32,799 nucleotides of DNA from Phallusia fumigata (lineage: Eukaryota; Chordata; Ascidiacea; Phlebobranchia; Ascidiidae), in NCBI GenBank assembly GCA_008931825.1, contig QXVZ01001620.1:1-32799 (forward strand), given 5' to 3'. Shown here in pieces: positions 19,701-31,788 of this stretch (position 1 is its first letter; every line of letters starts with the position of its first letter). A program made the translations under genes and the position numbers. A model generated the notes under the pieces. That model did not search any database. It was not told where the DNA came from and saw only the letters and a program-made list of their open reading frames with translations.

Positions 19701-22700
19701 GTTTTTAACGTGGAGAAGGGGGGCAATTAAACAAGAAACAGCTAGGAAAAGTATACGAGCTTACTTGAAGCAATGGGCGGCACTTAGAACCCAGAAGTTG
19801 GAAATAACCATTCCCCCACAGAGATTGTTGTTGAAAATTAAAAACACCTGTAAAAACATGCATGGAACCGATTAAAACTTCCTTCGTTGGCAACTTGTTT
19901 TCCTTCGATCATGTACTTTTGCAGTCTAAATGCCCTGTAGATTATTGTCCAAATGATTATAGTCAACACCAATTCTTTACGTTTACATAAAAAACACTGC
20001 GTGTTAGTCAGTTCTATACGTGGCTAAACGTCCACAGTTGCCAATCTGATCGATCAGTTATAGTACGAATAGCGCCATTCTAACTGTCAAAGAACCGTTT
20101 CTGTATACAACTAAATGTAACCCTTCATACGACTGAGCACAATATTAATTTTTAGATCCCAAAACTGGTCCGTTGTTTTTTCGAATATTTTAGGAACAAA
20201 GGCGCGAACCGGTTTATTTAACGTTAATGCAACCACTTTTTGTTTCTCTGGTCGGTTGTTGAAATCACAGCTCGGCAATGAATTTTAGTCAGAAAACTTG
20301 TGTACGCTGCTTAAACTTACTTGAAGCAAATGGTCAAATTTACCGACTAAAATGGGGGGATTGAATTACATTGAGTTCTTTTACACATCGCAACAAAATT
20401 GAAACCGGAAAACCACACGACTATGAATTTTACAACTTTACCATCCACGGCCATTGCCTGGCTTTTGCATCCCTGCCATTGACAATTCGCCCGTCGTTGC
20501 TGCTTGTCCCGCACGAGCCAACTTGTCCACTGCAGCAGGAGTGATTGTTCACCGAATACCGTCGGAATTGACCAGTACAAGACACTAAAACGTTGAGCAG
20601 AGAAATTAATTTGGGAAGTTTTAACTTTGATTACCAACGGTTAGTGTAAAAAATTAATTTGTAATTTCTTTTTTGTGCTTTTTGGTAGCAAAAAACTTAC
20701 GTTTTGGACACTCTATTACATCGCAGTCGTCGTATTCCGGTTTACAACCCTGGCATTGCCGCTTGATTCTTGTTCCTTGGCCACATGACCGTGAGCATGG
20801 TCCCCAGTGACCCCAACCTGCAGATATTAAATATTACTAATACTCGTTTACTGGATCGAGTTTCTTTTGTCGCAGGCTGCGGCCGAAATATTATCAGGAA
20901 AATGTTAAAAATAAAACTATTACGACATTTTAGTTTAAAGATCAAAATTCAAAAGATAATAAAGTTGTGAAGCAAACGTCATAGACTGTGCGCTTCTATG
21001 TTTGTCACCCATTAGCATGCATTAGGAAAATTAAAAACATTGCGTAGGTAAAACGGATATTTCCTTGAGTTCCAATTTTGCCACTAGGAGGTGAACCTAT
21101 GCATTTGCTAGTTTCGCGTGCCTGTTATATTTTGAAAGTGTACGCATATTAATTTTTTGTATGTTACGTGTCCAAGCGTCCTCAAAAGGGTAAAAGTGCA
21201 AGCGTATCCTAGGTTAACCCACCTTCAGCGTTTACTGTTGTTCATTCTGTTTATCTTATCGTATTATATTAGGCTCAAACAGCTAGACTCGAAGCTTACC
21301 TGTACAGGGAGGCTGACAAGACTGCTGTTGTGAAGCGGACCCTGAGCAGGCACTTGACGGAACACAGACACGTGTTCTTGTTTGCGTCCCAGTAGAACCG
21401 CATTGCCCTGTGCACTGGCTCCAACCACCCCACTCACTCCACGATGCTGAGGAAAGAATACACTTTTGTTAACATCACAACTACACCTGGGTAATAAAAT
21501 AAGAAACACTACATAAAAAAAGTTTTTGGTTGTTTTAATCGAAGTTTTTGATTTTTTTCAAAACTTTCATTTGATTTGCAGGATGCAAACATGTTGCTTG
21601 TGGTTTGTTAAAACGTTCGTAACAAAATTTTGCAAAGCACTCGGACGAATGTTGGGGTTTGATTCAGCGGTCTGCCAGCTTAATTGCAACTTTCTAATAA
21701 CCTGCGCAGGTAACTGGATTGGTGCACGGTTCGTATTCAGTGGTAGAGCCATCACAGCTTGTCTGAGCCGGGCAAGTTCTTGTTCGTGTGCGCTGTCCGT
21801 CACCGCACGTTGGCGTACAACCGCCCCAATTGCTCCAGTCGGACCACGTGCCTAACAAAGACGAAACGTTGTATTTAGGTTTTAACCAGAAATAGGAAGG
21901 AAATAAAAGCGAATAATGTTTTCTATGTATTTACGGTGGGCCATATCAGGAAACTTGCAAGTGCGATTAAATCTACATAGTCTAGCTATCGAATGTGAGC
22001 GGAAAGCTCGCGGTTGTTTGCGTAAGATCTTGTTAAACAGGATTATGCTTCGTTTAATATAAAAAGTTATTTAATGGTAATATGTGCTTCTCTGATATCA
22101 GGTTTGTACTAAGAACACTGCTTACCGCAAGTGCACTGACAGGTGCCACATGTTGCTGGACAGTTCTCTCTAAACCAAGCAGTAAAGCCGCCTTCGGTGC
22201 AAAATGGCTTTGAGCTCGGTTGTTTGCAGTAACTGTCGAATGAAGGGTTGTTGGCGCAACCGCTGCACACACACCTTTAACAACAATACCCTGATTAAAT
22301 AACCTGAATAACCCCGACAAAGTCAAACAACAACGGCCACAACGTATAAAAAATGTAGTTTGGCATAAAGTCGCAGAAAACTCCCGCAATAATTGTAGCG
22401 CGTGTTGACTGCTTCGAAAATGCATTTAGATACTTTTTAGGGAGAAAATCAATCAGTACGACAAAAAGTCGTCGATACACGTTTAAAATATTGCCTAAAT
22501 ATTAGTTTAAAATCAAAGGCATTTGCTTTTCTACAATTTACAACAAATTAGGCGTTAATTACTTACGGGCAAACTGGTCCATTAAGACAGGTTTTCAATT
22601 CGCTGGACTCTCCTTCGCACGAACCGGATCCGATGCAAGTTCGAGAGCGGGATTGGGAGCCTCGGCCGCACGTGACCGGACACGAAGACCACTGACCCCA

Positions 22701-25700
22701 TTGTCCCCAATTAGCTGATGTAAAATAACACAGACCGTGATATGGGGCATCTATGGCTCACTAAAGCAATCAAATGCATTTGATTAAACAAGAACAACCA
22801 TGGTTAGGCAATTAACTGTCTTCAAAAACTACCCGCTGTTGTCAGATATTATATATTATTTTTGGTAGATAATTGATGGGTAGACTGCGTTATGTCGGGA
22901 AACACAAATTGGCATATTTAAAACCGAGTTTTTTAAAAATATCATGCAGTGCGATTCGTTTTTATTAACTCGAGCGGAAATATTCACAAAATAAAATCAA
23001 TACTTTTAGCATTAAGCAGAACGCTGAAAGAAGGCGTCACACCGTCTGAAAATAGACAAACTATAGGTGACAAGAATTCGAAAAACCAAACCTGTGGCAA
23101 TTGAATAAATGCCAAGTTAGACACGTACTCTGCATCCTTGTCCGCACCCCTAATCGGCCCGGTAAAAAAACGCAATCTAAAAATTCCACAATACCTGGGC
23201 ACGTTCCCAGATTGCAGTCGCGTTTATCGGAAGCAGACCCTGACGTACACGGACCATTGTTGCAAGTCCTGCTCCTTGTCTGCTCCCCTGGGCCACAAGA
23301 CTTGTCGCAAGTTCCCCAATTTGTCCAACCTGTCCAAGCTGCACAAAGCGTAAGGATTTTTGAGTTTGGTAAATTGGCGAGTACTTCATCTGCATGCCAC
23401 TGTCGGTGTCATGAAAATTTAGATGTGCAGTTATTGAGATTACTGACTAACACAGGCCACAATAAACTAATAGCCTTATTTAAAAGTAAGTGTCTGAAAA
23501 CCAATTTGTTCATAAGTTCCTTACAAGGACAAGCATTGCTATTGCAATTTCCCTCATCGTTGTTTGATCCAGAACATCCAGGTCCGTTGTTGCATGTTCT
23601 CGTTCTAGTCCGTTTTCCGCCTCCACAGGTTGCATCGCAAGTGCCCCATGTTCCCCATGGGCTCCAGGCTATAAGTAATGGGATTTTATGCTAGATTGGC
23701 AACACACAATTTTACCAACAAAACTTAGGTTCTTGTGAGACATCAATTTTTTTTACAGGATGCTATCACGAGGACGAATCCCGATCAGGTTTTCTGTATA
23801 TGGATCGGGTGCCCCAAGCCATTGGACCAAGTGTGGGTGGGATTTGCATCTTGGTTGTACTGCAGTAACGGGTTGTGGTATAATACAGCTGTGCTGCTGT
23901 GACATATACATTATGTGAACTGAAACAGTCCTACCCCGCACATTAAACGTAAATCGTGGATCAGTATTGCGACACATACTTGTCTCGAACAAAGAATGTT
24001 CCTAGTCAACACCTTATAGTTAGTTAGTCCAGTTGTTACAATGTTACTCACTGCGGGAATCCTCAATTATATTTTGATCCACCATATATTTTCATAATTT
24101 TACCTGGACAGACGTGTGTGTTGCATTGTTTCTTTTCACTGCCGGCTCCATTGCATGGCCCGTTGTTGCAAGTCCGGCTTCTAGTCTGCTCACCACCACC
24201 GCAAGTTTGGTCGCATGCTCCCCAGGACGTCCACGCTGTCCATGCTAAACAAACACCGCCACTTTGATTTCGTGTTTTTTGGGAACAAATACAAAATTTG
24301 TTTTTTTCTTGACAATAAACTCTAAACGGCATTTTGCCTTTCGGCACCAGCCACGCTAGGACGAACAGCTGAACCTTTGCATCTAGTGGTGATCCTATCC
24401 CTTCGGGCCTTAACAAATTTTGCCTCGAGATGCGCTTTCGCCACATGTCGTTAATAAAGCTTTTTAATTCAGTGATACCCAAGTGAAGTTTTGTCTTTTT
24501 ACAGGCTTAAGTTGTGTGTTTAATAAAAACATGGCCTAAATTAAATTGTCTCTTCATTTAATCCGTATGCAACATGCTTGGAATGATATACTCAAAGTAC
24601 AGTCTTTCTTACGTTGAAAATTATAACTGTTTGAAATACTTTTGGAGAAAGAAAAGGATTACAAAAAGTCCGAAACGAAACTAAAATAAACTCCATCCAA
24701 GACAAAACGTGCCGTTCCGTCGCGAAAAAATTGTTGTTTTGTGACTTAAAATGGAAAAAAATTAAACCGAATTGAATAACAAGATTGGGCAAGTGCCCCT
24801 TCATGGCACCGTCAGTGTTAATAAAACTAATATATGAAGAAAAGATTGAAGGATCAGGGGAATTGGCTACTAAAGCATTCCACAACAAACTACCTTCGTT
24901 GTAAAATAAGTGTGTTAAAATAAATATGTGCATAAGTTACTTACAAGGACAAACGTTGGTATTGCAGTTTTCCTCATCGTTGTTAGATCCAGAACATCCA
25001 GGTCCATTGTTGCATGTTCTCGTTCTAGTCCGTTTTCCGCCTCCACAGGTTGCACTACAAGTGCCCCATGTGCCCCATGGGCTCCAGGCTATAAGTAATG
25101 GGATTTTATGCTAGATTAGCAACAGACCGTTCAAACATTGATTTGCTTATGAAAGAACAAAGGTAAAGCGCCCGGGATGAGTTTATATTGCATCAAATAG
25201 GTACAGAGTTAAACAGTGGTGAATATAATGCAAAAAGCCTATCGGGTTGGGCCATACTACTAAGTTCTATTGTATAAGCAGGAACAAACCACCCCGCATA
25301 CTAAGCGAATCCTTGGTTTGGAAACGAGACGTTACGATACAATTTATAATAGGTCTGAATTTTCACCACACTCACCGTGGAAATCCCCATGTACATTTTT
25401 AACGCCATGCACATATATACCACGTATTTTCGGAATTTTACCTGGACAGACGTGTGTGTTGCATTGTTTCTTTTCACTGTTGGATCCATTGCATGGCCCG
25501 TTGTTGCACGTCCGGCTTCTAGTCTGCTCACCACCACCGCAAGTTTGGTCACAAGCTCCCCAGGACGTCCAGGGTGTCCATGCTAAAAGAACAACATCAC
25601 TGTCATCACATGTATTTCGACCAAATATAAAATTGGTCTTTTAGCCCACTCACAAGCAACCTTTCGCATTTGCGACGTGTGCTATCAACAGCATTTTGCC

Positions 25701-28700
25701 TTTCAGCACAGTCAGGCCTGGCCGCCAAATCTTTGCGTTTGCCTTAAACGGCCTTAAATGTGATACACAAAGTAGATTGATTTCCACATTAAAACTTTTC
25801 AAAATTTGAACAGTCAAAAATGAATTCCGCTCAGGGCAGAACGCGCCGTGCCGTCTCGGAATAATTGCATGTGATGATCCAGACGTTGGTTTGTGACGTA
25901 AAAGCCCGAAGGCATTCAGTGACGTATTCGTCACGTGCCAAGCTTTTCCAGGACCATCGTGCCTGTGCCTCAGGCGATGCAAGCATATTTTTATGCTGCC
26001 ATCCATGTAAGCGACGGTTGTGTTCGCAGGTTTGACGTAACCAAGCGGAGGTTTAAAGGTTTGTTGTTTTGCTGGTCGGCATCTTGTTTTGACAGGGAAA
26101 ATGACGATACAAATATTTGCATACTCGGTATTAGTGTCTTAAACATACATACTGACCCTTGGTTCGCTTGAGCTATAACAATACACTAACGTTTCGCGCC
26201 GTTTAAATTTGATTTGTTTCAAGCTTGTATTTCAAAGTGGCATGGTGACCGCACCAAAAAGCATTTCGTTTTTTTCCCTAAAAATGCCTGTTAAAAAAGC
26301 AAAAGATGTACGTTGTTATAACTTACTGGGACAATCTCCCGCTGCTGTGCACGTCTCGGTGTCTGAAGCAGATCCGGAGCAGGGTCCGTTGTTGCACACA
26401 CGATCTCTCTTCCTTGAACCCTGTCCGCAAGTTTTGTCGCAGTTGCTCCAAGGTGTCCAAGTCGTCCAAGCTACGTAACACAAACCCATTAACCAAAAAG
26501 TATTTGACCTTCGTGTCGCAGTAAAAACTGAACTGAAATGCGGTTCTTTAAAAACGGCCTTTCGTGCATAAATGCGTAGGCTCAGTGGTATATATTACTC
26601 ACATGGACACAGCCTCTCATTGCAGTCTTCTTTTTGTTCGTTTGGGCCAGTACAGCCAGGTGCATTATTACATGTTCTTGTCCTGGTTCTCTTACCAGCT
26701 CCGCAAGTTGTGCTGCAATCGCTCCACGGCTGCCATAGCGACCATGCTTTAAAACAATTTTTGATTCTTGGTAATTTTAAGCCAAAAGTCTCAAGACTTC
26801 GCGCAGCATTCAATACCCCAAGCTTATGACACATACGGACAACATTTACTTGGACAAGCCTTCGTGTTGCATGCTTTTGCGTTCCTCTTTTTTCCGGTAC
26901 ACCCAGGACCGTTCACACATGTACGAGTCCGTATCTGCTTGCCGCCCCCACACGTCTGGTCACATGTTGCCCAAGCCCTCCAATTGCTCCAGGCTGCGTG
27001 GGGTAAAAGAATCATTTTTATCACACGGTGCAATGGCTTGGGGTTTAAACGGTATAGGATTGTCCAGCTAACTACAAAATGTCATGAAAAAATAATTACA
27101 ACGGCAGTTAAGTCTCATAAAAAAGAATCGGATTGATATCCTCAGCATTGGTGTGTATTAAGTACGGAAACTAAAATCTAAATATTGTCACATTATTACC
27201 TGGACAGGTTCCGGCCACGCAATCTTTGTGTTCAATTGAGGATCCGATGCAACTATCTCCATTCATACAAGATCTGGTTCTCTTTTGTTTGCCGGATCCA
27301 CAAGTTGCGTCGCAATTTGACCAGTCTCCCCAGGCTGTCCATTCTGCGCAGAAAATTTACCTTTCATTTTCGCTACAGGTAGGAGCTGATTTTTGAAAAT
27401 CGTAAAAAGCGTTTCATTTATGGCAACTTAGCTTATAGATATTACCGAAAGTAAACTTTCATCTGTGGTTTAACAGTTTTAGCACTTTGTGTGACTTCGT
27501 TTGTTGTCACTTTTACCTGGACAACCAACAGGAACGCAGTCCTCTGTCGTCAAACTCTCTCCGGGACAAGCGTTTGAAATGGGACACGTTCGACTTCTCG
27601 AACGTTTCAAGTCAGCGCAATCACAGGACGTCCACGAGCTCCAACTAGACCAAACTGCAAAACATTTTACAGTGACCCTAAATCTCCAAATGTTTTTAAC
27701 AAAGGTTTCATGTTCAATTAAATGTATATCGGTTTTCTACCAATGCGTTACCTGGGCATACTCCATTGTTGCAGGACCCACTTTCAAAATATTCGTCACC
27801 ACAACCAGCAACTTTATTGCAATCCCTGTAGCGCCATCGTGTGCCCGCACCACAAGTCACGCTGCACGCAGTCCAAGGTTTCCAATCTGACCAAGCTGCG
27901 TCTGAAATGAAGAAAAAGAAGATAAACCTCTCAAATGGGCCGAATAAGGGGTAGAAATTACAGGGGCTAATTTCCGACACGTTGCTTTCATATGTTCCGC
28001 TGACTTCGCTATTTGACGATCGCAACTCTACAATCATCTCCTATCTGAGTTGTCAATTGGTGCCAATTACACTATGACGTTCATCATGAACATCCGATGT
28101 AACCCGAAGAGCTAAGTTCAAACAAAGTTTTTTTGCTGTACGAAAAGTGTAATAGACTACGTTCGGACAAAGTATAACCACTTCAACAAAAACGTTTGTC
28201 CAGGTTATACTGATTACTTCGTTACTTCAATTTTCACAAAATTATACTTCAATTTGTAACACCAACCAACGAAAGCCAAAATCTTACCACAAACGCATGG
28301 ACCGCAATACCCGCAGCTTTTTTTACAATTTGTCTTGAAGTATTCCACGTAGTTTGGGTAAAGGCATGTGTTTGCGGCTTTAATCTGCAAACAAACTGTG
28401 CCCAAAGCATCACCACAGCTTCCTGTATTGCTGCAAAGGGGCCCGGTACACCTATGGAATTCANTATACTTCAATTTGTAACACCAACCAACGAAAGCCA
28501 AAATCTTACCACAAACGCATGGACCGCAATACCCGCAGCTTTTTTTACAATTTGTCTTGAAGTATTCCACGTAGTTTGGGTAAAGGCATGAGTTTGCGGC
28601 TTTAATCTGCAAACAAACTGTGCCCAAAGCATCACCACAGCTTCCTGTATTGCTGCAAAGGGGTCCGGTACACCTATAGAATTCAACATGTAAGCACCAT

Positions 28701-29318
28701 GCCAATAAACAATAAAACTACAGGTCAATGCGCGTACGAGCAGTCTGCAACTTGTGGACATTGCCGCCCGCCGTATTCCGTGCAGGCCGCTGCGCATGAA
28801 CGGGTTCGTGTCTGGTATCCGATCCCACATGACTGACTGCAAACGCTCCACGCGTCCCACACCTGACCTAAAAACACAGTCATTCGTTCATTTGATTATA
28901 GTACCAACGCCGTTACAAAGTTAAACTGATCTTTAATAAACTCTTAGTGTTGTATGATAGTGAAGTTTAAGCGTTGTAAATTAAGAACGTTGTAAGAAAG
29001 TTTTATTTGGCCAAAAAGTAACTATTAGTAAGCTATTGGTTAAGCTTCAGATAAAAGGGTACACCATGCTTCGTTTCCAGCAAAAAAGTCGAACTTGTAT
29101 GGGCGCGACAGGTTTAGGAAAAAATGTGTGTTTGATATTTAATTTATAGGTTATAGACTTACCAGGCGGACAGGTTGGTCCAGCGCAATCTTGCACCTCA
29201 ACGTCCAATCCGGGACAGCTATTTCCATTTTGGCATACTCTTCTTCTTTCCTGTGTGCTGGTCGCGTCGCACGGAGCATTACAAGTGCTCCAATTTTCCC
29301 AAGAGCTCCACTTAACAA
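16727..29318 (-). CDS. Secreted TSR/ShKT mosaic protein with C-terminal trypsin domain (main part)
   Basis: Gene order is from high to low coordinates. Exons: 29163-29318, 28738-28867, 28510-28673 (ShKT), 27752-27901, 27517-27654, 27200-27343, 26850-26993, 26603-26746, 26327-26470, 25442-25582, 24945-25088, 24104-24244, 23525-23668, 23195-23338, 22567-22714, 22126-22274 (ShKT), 21702-21851, 21300-21446, 20701-20817, 20442-20584, 19765-19847, 19268-19412, 18355-18460, 17831-17988, 16727-16924. All have GT-AG borders and keep one frame, about 1,190 codons. Seventeen exons each encode one TSR with the WxxW start, CxxTCG and six-Cys pattern; two encode six-Cys ShKT domains. The exon 20442-20584 links to the protease. 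TSRs bind glycosaminoglycans and matrix proteins; the product is likely an extracellular or cell-coat protease. 17166-17323 and 28288-28451 are assembly copies of exons 17831-17988 and 28510-28673. I do not recognise a named orthologue. The start lies on other contigs (see 29902-30727 and 32007-32779). Confidence 0.88.
16936..18273. repeat. Allelic duplication of a protease exon across N at 17610
   Basis: Bases 16936-17609 match 17611-18273 through exon and introns, with scattered substitutions and small indels. The copies touch the N on both sides. Each holds the AENAGTPNTLMEVDL exon (17166-17323 and 17831-17988) encoding the same peptide with mostly silent changes. This fits two haplotypes left side by side by the assembler. 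Only one copy can be used with the single final exon. Confidence 0.85.
18461..19267 (-). other. Long intron within the protease domain
   Basis: An 807-bp intron separates the Asp exon from the YVRPICLP exon. I see no additional exon, repeat or RNA gene in it. Confidence 0.5.
22126..22714 (-). other. TSR-ShKT two-exon cassette (copy nearer the protease)
   Basis: TSR exon 22567-22714 (NWGQWGQWSSC, CPVTCGRG) ends in phase 2, and ShKT exon 22126-22274 starts in phase 2 and returns to phase 1. The ShKT part has six cysteines ending WFRENCPATCGTC. The same arrangement occurs at 28510-28867. Confidence 0.85.
23525..25582 (-). repeat. Tandem duplication of a two-exon TSR unit
   Basis: Exons 24104-24244 and 23525-23668 are closely matched by 25442-25582 and 24945-25088, in the same order. 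The similarity extends into intron flanks, for example the shared tract TAAGTAATGGGATTTTATGC next to the 23668 and 25088 acceptors, and there is weaker intron similarity elsewhere. Exon offsets are about 1.34 and 1.42 kb. No N separates the units, so this looks like a real recent tandem duplication rather than an unmerged overlap. Confidence 0.85.
24245..24944 (-). other. Intron of the TSR gene, nothing else seen
   Basis: A 700-bp intron between TSR exons. It shares patches, such as a GCATTTTGCCTTTC tract, with the intron at 25583-26326, as expected from the tandem duplication. No exon or RNA gene is visible. Confidence 0.5.
25583..26326 (-). other. Intron of the TSR gene, nothing else seen
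   Basis: A 744-bp intron between TSR exons 26327-26470 and 25442-25582. Parts resemble the intron at 24245-24944. I see no TSR-like coding block or RNA gene in it. Confidence 0.5.
28243..28685. repeat. Allelic duplication of a ShKT exon across N at 28464
   Basis: Bases 28243-28463 match 28465-28685 (221 bp each) with only a handful of substitutions. The copies abut the N. Each holds a ShKT exon (28288-28451 and 28510-28673) with the same six cysteines and one amino-acid difference (AANTC versus AANSC). Both exons have phase 2-1, so splicing both in series would break frame. I read this as two haplotypes of one exon. Confidence 0.85.
28510..28867 (-). other. TSR-ShKT two-exon cassette (copy farther from the protease)
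   Basis: TSR exon 28738-28867 (VWDAWSVCSQSCGIG) ends in phase 2 with a weak donor, GTACGC. ShKT exon 28510-28673 (CTGPLCSNTGSC, then YFKTNCKKSCGYC) takes up phase 2 and returns to phase 1. The organisation equals that at 22126-22714, suggesting the pair duplicated as a unit. Confidence 0.82.
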
Positions 29319-29901
29319 CTATAAACGATTTATGTCAAACCTTGGACATCTGTCGGCATTTGATTTTAATCTTTGTACAAACACTTTGTGCCACGGTTTT
29401 TTATATTTGTATTGAATGTACATTTTATGTGTTGGAACAGAATTGTCCTCTTACTTTTGCAGCTAANCGAAAGACCCTAAAAATTGGTGCCAATGCGGAA
29501 ATGAGTGTAAGTAACAAGGTTTAATCTTTTGTAATTTATCCTGAACTCGACAAGCATCATTGTGTTTTGTAAATTGGGCTCAGTACCAACAAATCGGCAT
29601 AACGGTAAAATAAAGTCGAACTCTAATCAACCACATTTCTCCAAATCCAAGTACTTAACCATGAGGTTAATTTATGTTTAAGTAGTGATTATCGAATCGA
29701 AAGTGCTCAAAGATCACTGTAGTTTTATCTCAACGCTGGGATAAAACAATTGCTCTTTCAACGTAAACAACATTCCACACGAAAACAAGTTCCTTCACTG
29801 TCAACAAAAACCTAAACAACGCCAAACTACTCTTGAAAAAACATATTTCTTTTCTATTTTTCATTTCCTAATACTATTTGTTAAATCAGAGTTGGCCATA
29901 C

Positions 29902-30727
29902 CTGGTGGACAAGTAGGTCCCGAACATGGTCTGGTTGCTGTGGCGGAACCTGTGCAGGTATTCCCATTGCTACAAACTCGGTTTCTTGCCTGGGTACCCG
30001 TTGTTCCACAGGACGCTGGGCAAGACTCCCACGGGCCCCATTCGCCCCATTGTGGACCTTGTGCAAGATGGTATAGTTATAAAAATGGTATGCTCTAATA
30101 TTATAGGTTTGTTCGTTATTCATTTAGCAGTATAAAAGATTACGAGAAGTGGTGCTCTTACCTGTTGAGCAAAAATTACAGCTTTTTGGACACGTTAAAG
30201 TCAGCTGTTCTTTGTAGATTTCGCAAAGGCCGTATTGGAAGTAAAAAGGGCAGTAGAGATTTGTATCCTTGCAAGCACCTGATTTCAAAACAATAAGTCA
30301 AAAATGTAAAACATTTATAACCAAATGCCTTTTTATTGTATTGTCAGCAATTTAACTGAAGCAAAACTATTAACACACCGCGCTGATATTAGCTTGTTAT
30401 AGCTCTATTGCATAAAATATATTCACAATGTTTAAATTGTTTGCTACACGGTTGTTGTGTCGCGATATTTCCTTTTGTGATATGTTTCACAGGTTTTACT
30501 AATGTTAGCGGTCTTCCGTCTATAAACGCTCACATTGCAAAATATCATCAAAACATAATTGATTAAGATATTCTCTTAAACAGACCACAGCAATGGTTTC
30601 TGATCGGACAAGATGTTTGCGATCTACTTGCAACACAATTTCAATAATTACCTTGTCCGTTTACTTTGTTGGCGCTCAGGCAACAAAGTAAAACAGAAAA
30701 CAGTGCCACCGATGATGATATTCTCAT
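29902..30727 (-). CDS. 5' end of a TSR/ShKT gene: signal peptide, ShKT, TSR
   Basis: Exon 30652-30727 begins at ATG (30727) and encodes MRISSSVALFSVLLCCLSA, a clear signal peptide, ending in phase 1. Exon 30162-30278 encodes a six-Cys ShKT domain (ACKDTNLYC ending CPKSCNFC), phase 1-1. Exon 29902-30057 encodes a TSR (WGEWGPWESCPASCGTTGTQ, ending GPTCPP), phase 1-1. This TSR belongs to the same 156-nt, GTxGTQ-type subfamily as the exons at 32624-32779 and 29163-29318, so I infer that this is the 5' end of the same protease gene, misplaced by the assembly. The alternative is a separate short gene whose start happens to lie here. Confidence 0.82.
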
Positions 30728-31788
30728 GATTATAGTCTTAAAAGTTTGATTCCGTGGGTTTCAAGTACAAAACTCTACACCTCAATGCTCATTAGTGTTC
30801 AGTAGCCACACTACCCTACACTAATCTGTCCCCTGTCGTTCTGCTGCGGCGGGGCCTAAGTGACACAAATAGCAGGCAATGTTATTTTTCGAAAAGCTTT
30901 GCGAGATCCCGCGAGTCACCAGTTAGGCGGATTTTTTTCCCGGTCTAAAATTACTTCTTCGCCGAAGACAAATTTATATCAAGCGTCGCCTTTACCGGCC
31001 GCCATAATTTCTGACTAACGCCTCCGGCGTAGCTGGATGTCACGTATTTAACCTGCCGCTGCATGGGAAATTTTCTTCCAAACATTTTGATGTGAAATCT
31101 GACGCACTGCAACGCCATTACAAAGACACGATTTTTTGCTTTTTTGTTGGTTCATTAAAGCAGTAAGTGACCAAATCAGAAAGCGAAATTGAATGTTGCT
31201 CGTTATGCTAAAACCGTAAAGCTTGCAGTAAATATATTTGATTGTTCATAAAATGGACTTAAACAAGAAACTTTCACTCAAACTTTGGCGATTAGTGAAA
31301 TAATAATGCACCGTAATGATGTTTACAATATCTGACATTACAGTAATTTCCCCCATGTTAATGTCAAGGATGAACTAAGTGCGTCGTATCCATTTCCACC
31401 TCGATTTTGCGCACCGAGGACGTCACGAATTCGCAGTAAAATTCCATTGAAGCTCGCCGATGCTACTAAGTATTTATGGCGCAGGCAATTAGTGATCAGA
31501 CAAATGTGGTCATGTTGTGATAGGCTAAGTACTGGGCAATTTTATTGACACCGCATGCACTTTGGTGTTTCCCGCACTTTTCCACTGGGAAAACACCTCT
31601 TAAACTAAATGTCAATTCGGTGGTTTTCCAACTTTTTTGGCTGGTGACCCATACGTGTAACAAAAACTGTCTGCGCAGATCTTTTGAAATATGTTTTGAA
31701 TAAACGCTTGGGCATTTGCAATTGTTTTGCGATGTACCTAGATCCAACAAAACAACAATACAGAGGTACGTACGTTTTCGAAAGGATT
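30728..31788. promoter_or_regulatory. Upstream region of the signal-peptide exon
   Basis: About 1.06 kb upstream of the minus-strand start. No coding frame is convincing. A minus-strand ATATAAA at 30973-30979, 246 bp before the ATG, is a possible TATA element. CTTTTAAG ends a few bases before the ATG context and could act as a splice acceptor. Both are weak. The region most likely contains the gene's promoter. Confidence 0.3.

Larger units (their letters stand above)
16727..20584 (-). other. Trypsin-like catalytic domain with activation site (six exons)
   Basis: The domain begins in exon 20442-20584 with a Cys-rich linker ending SCGTSSNDG, then the zymogen cleavage site R/IVNG and WPWM. Exon 19765-19847 has CGGMV and the catalytic His in SAAHCF. 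Exon 19268-19412 has the catalytic Asp in HDVALLR. Exon 18355-18460 has YVRPICLP and AAGWGK. Exon 17831-17988 ends GGVDTCN and joins exon 16727-16924, which begins GDSGGPLMC with the catalytic Ser and ends after PGMYARV, EAWI and a short tail. The Asp six residues before the catalytic Ser predicts cleavage after Lys or Arg. All key residues are present, so the enzyme should be active after cleavage. Confidence 0.93.

Noticed and set aside
20295-20340. Stretch resembling the end of the catalytic His exon (TTGCTTCAAGTAAG)
   Set aside because: Similarity covers only about 15 bases around a splice donor and lacks the AAHC-coding context, so chance is likely.
23101-23694. 197-codon plus-strand frame and similar plus-strand frames through 23-27 kb
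   Set aside because: They are antisense to TSR exons; the regular Cys and Trp pattern is on the minus strand.
28243-28463. A fourth ShKT domain in the protease gene
   Set aside because: It is a near-identical copy meeting its partner at an N, and splicing both would break frame; treated as the other haplotype.
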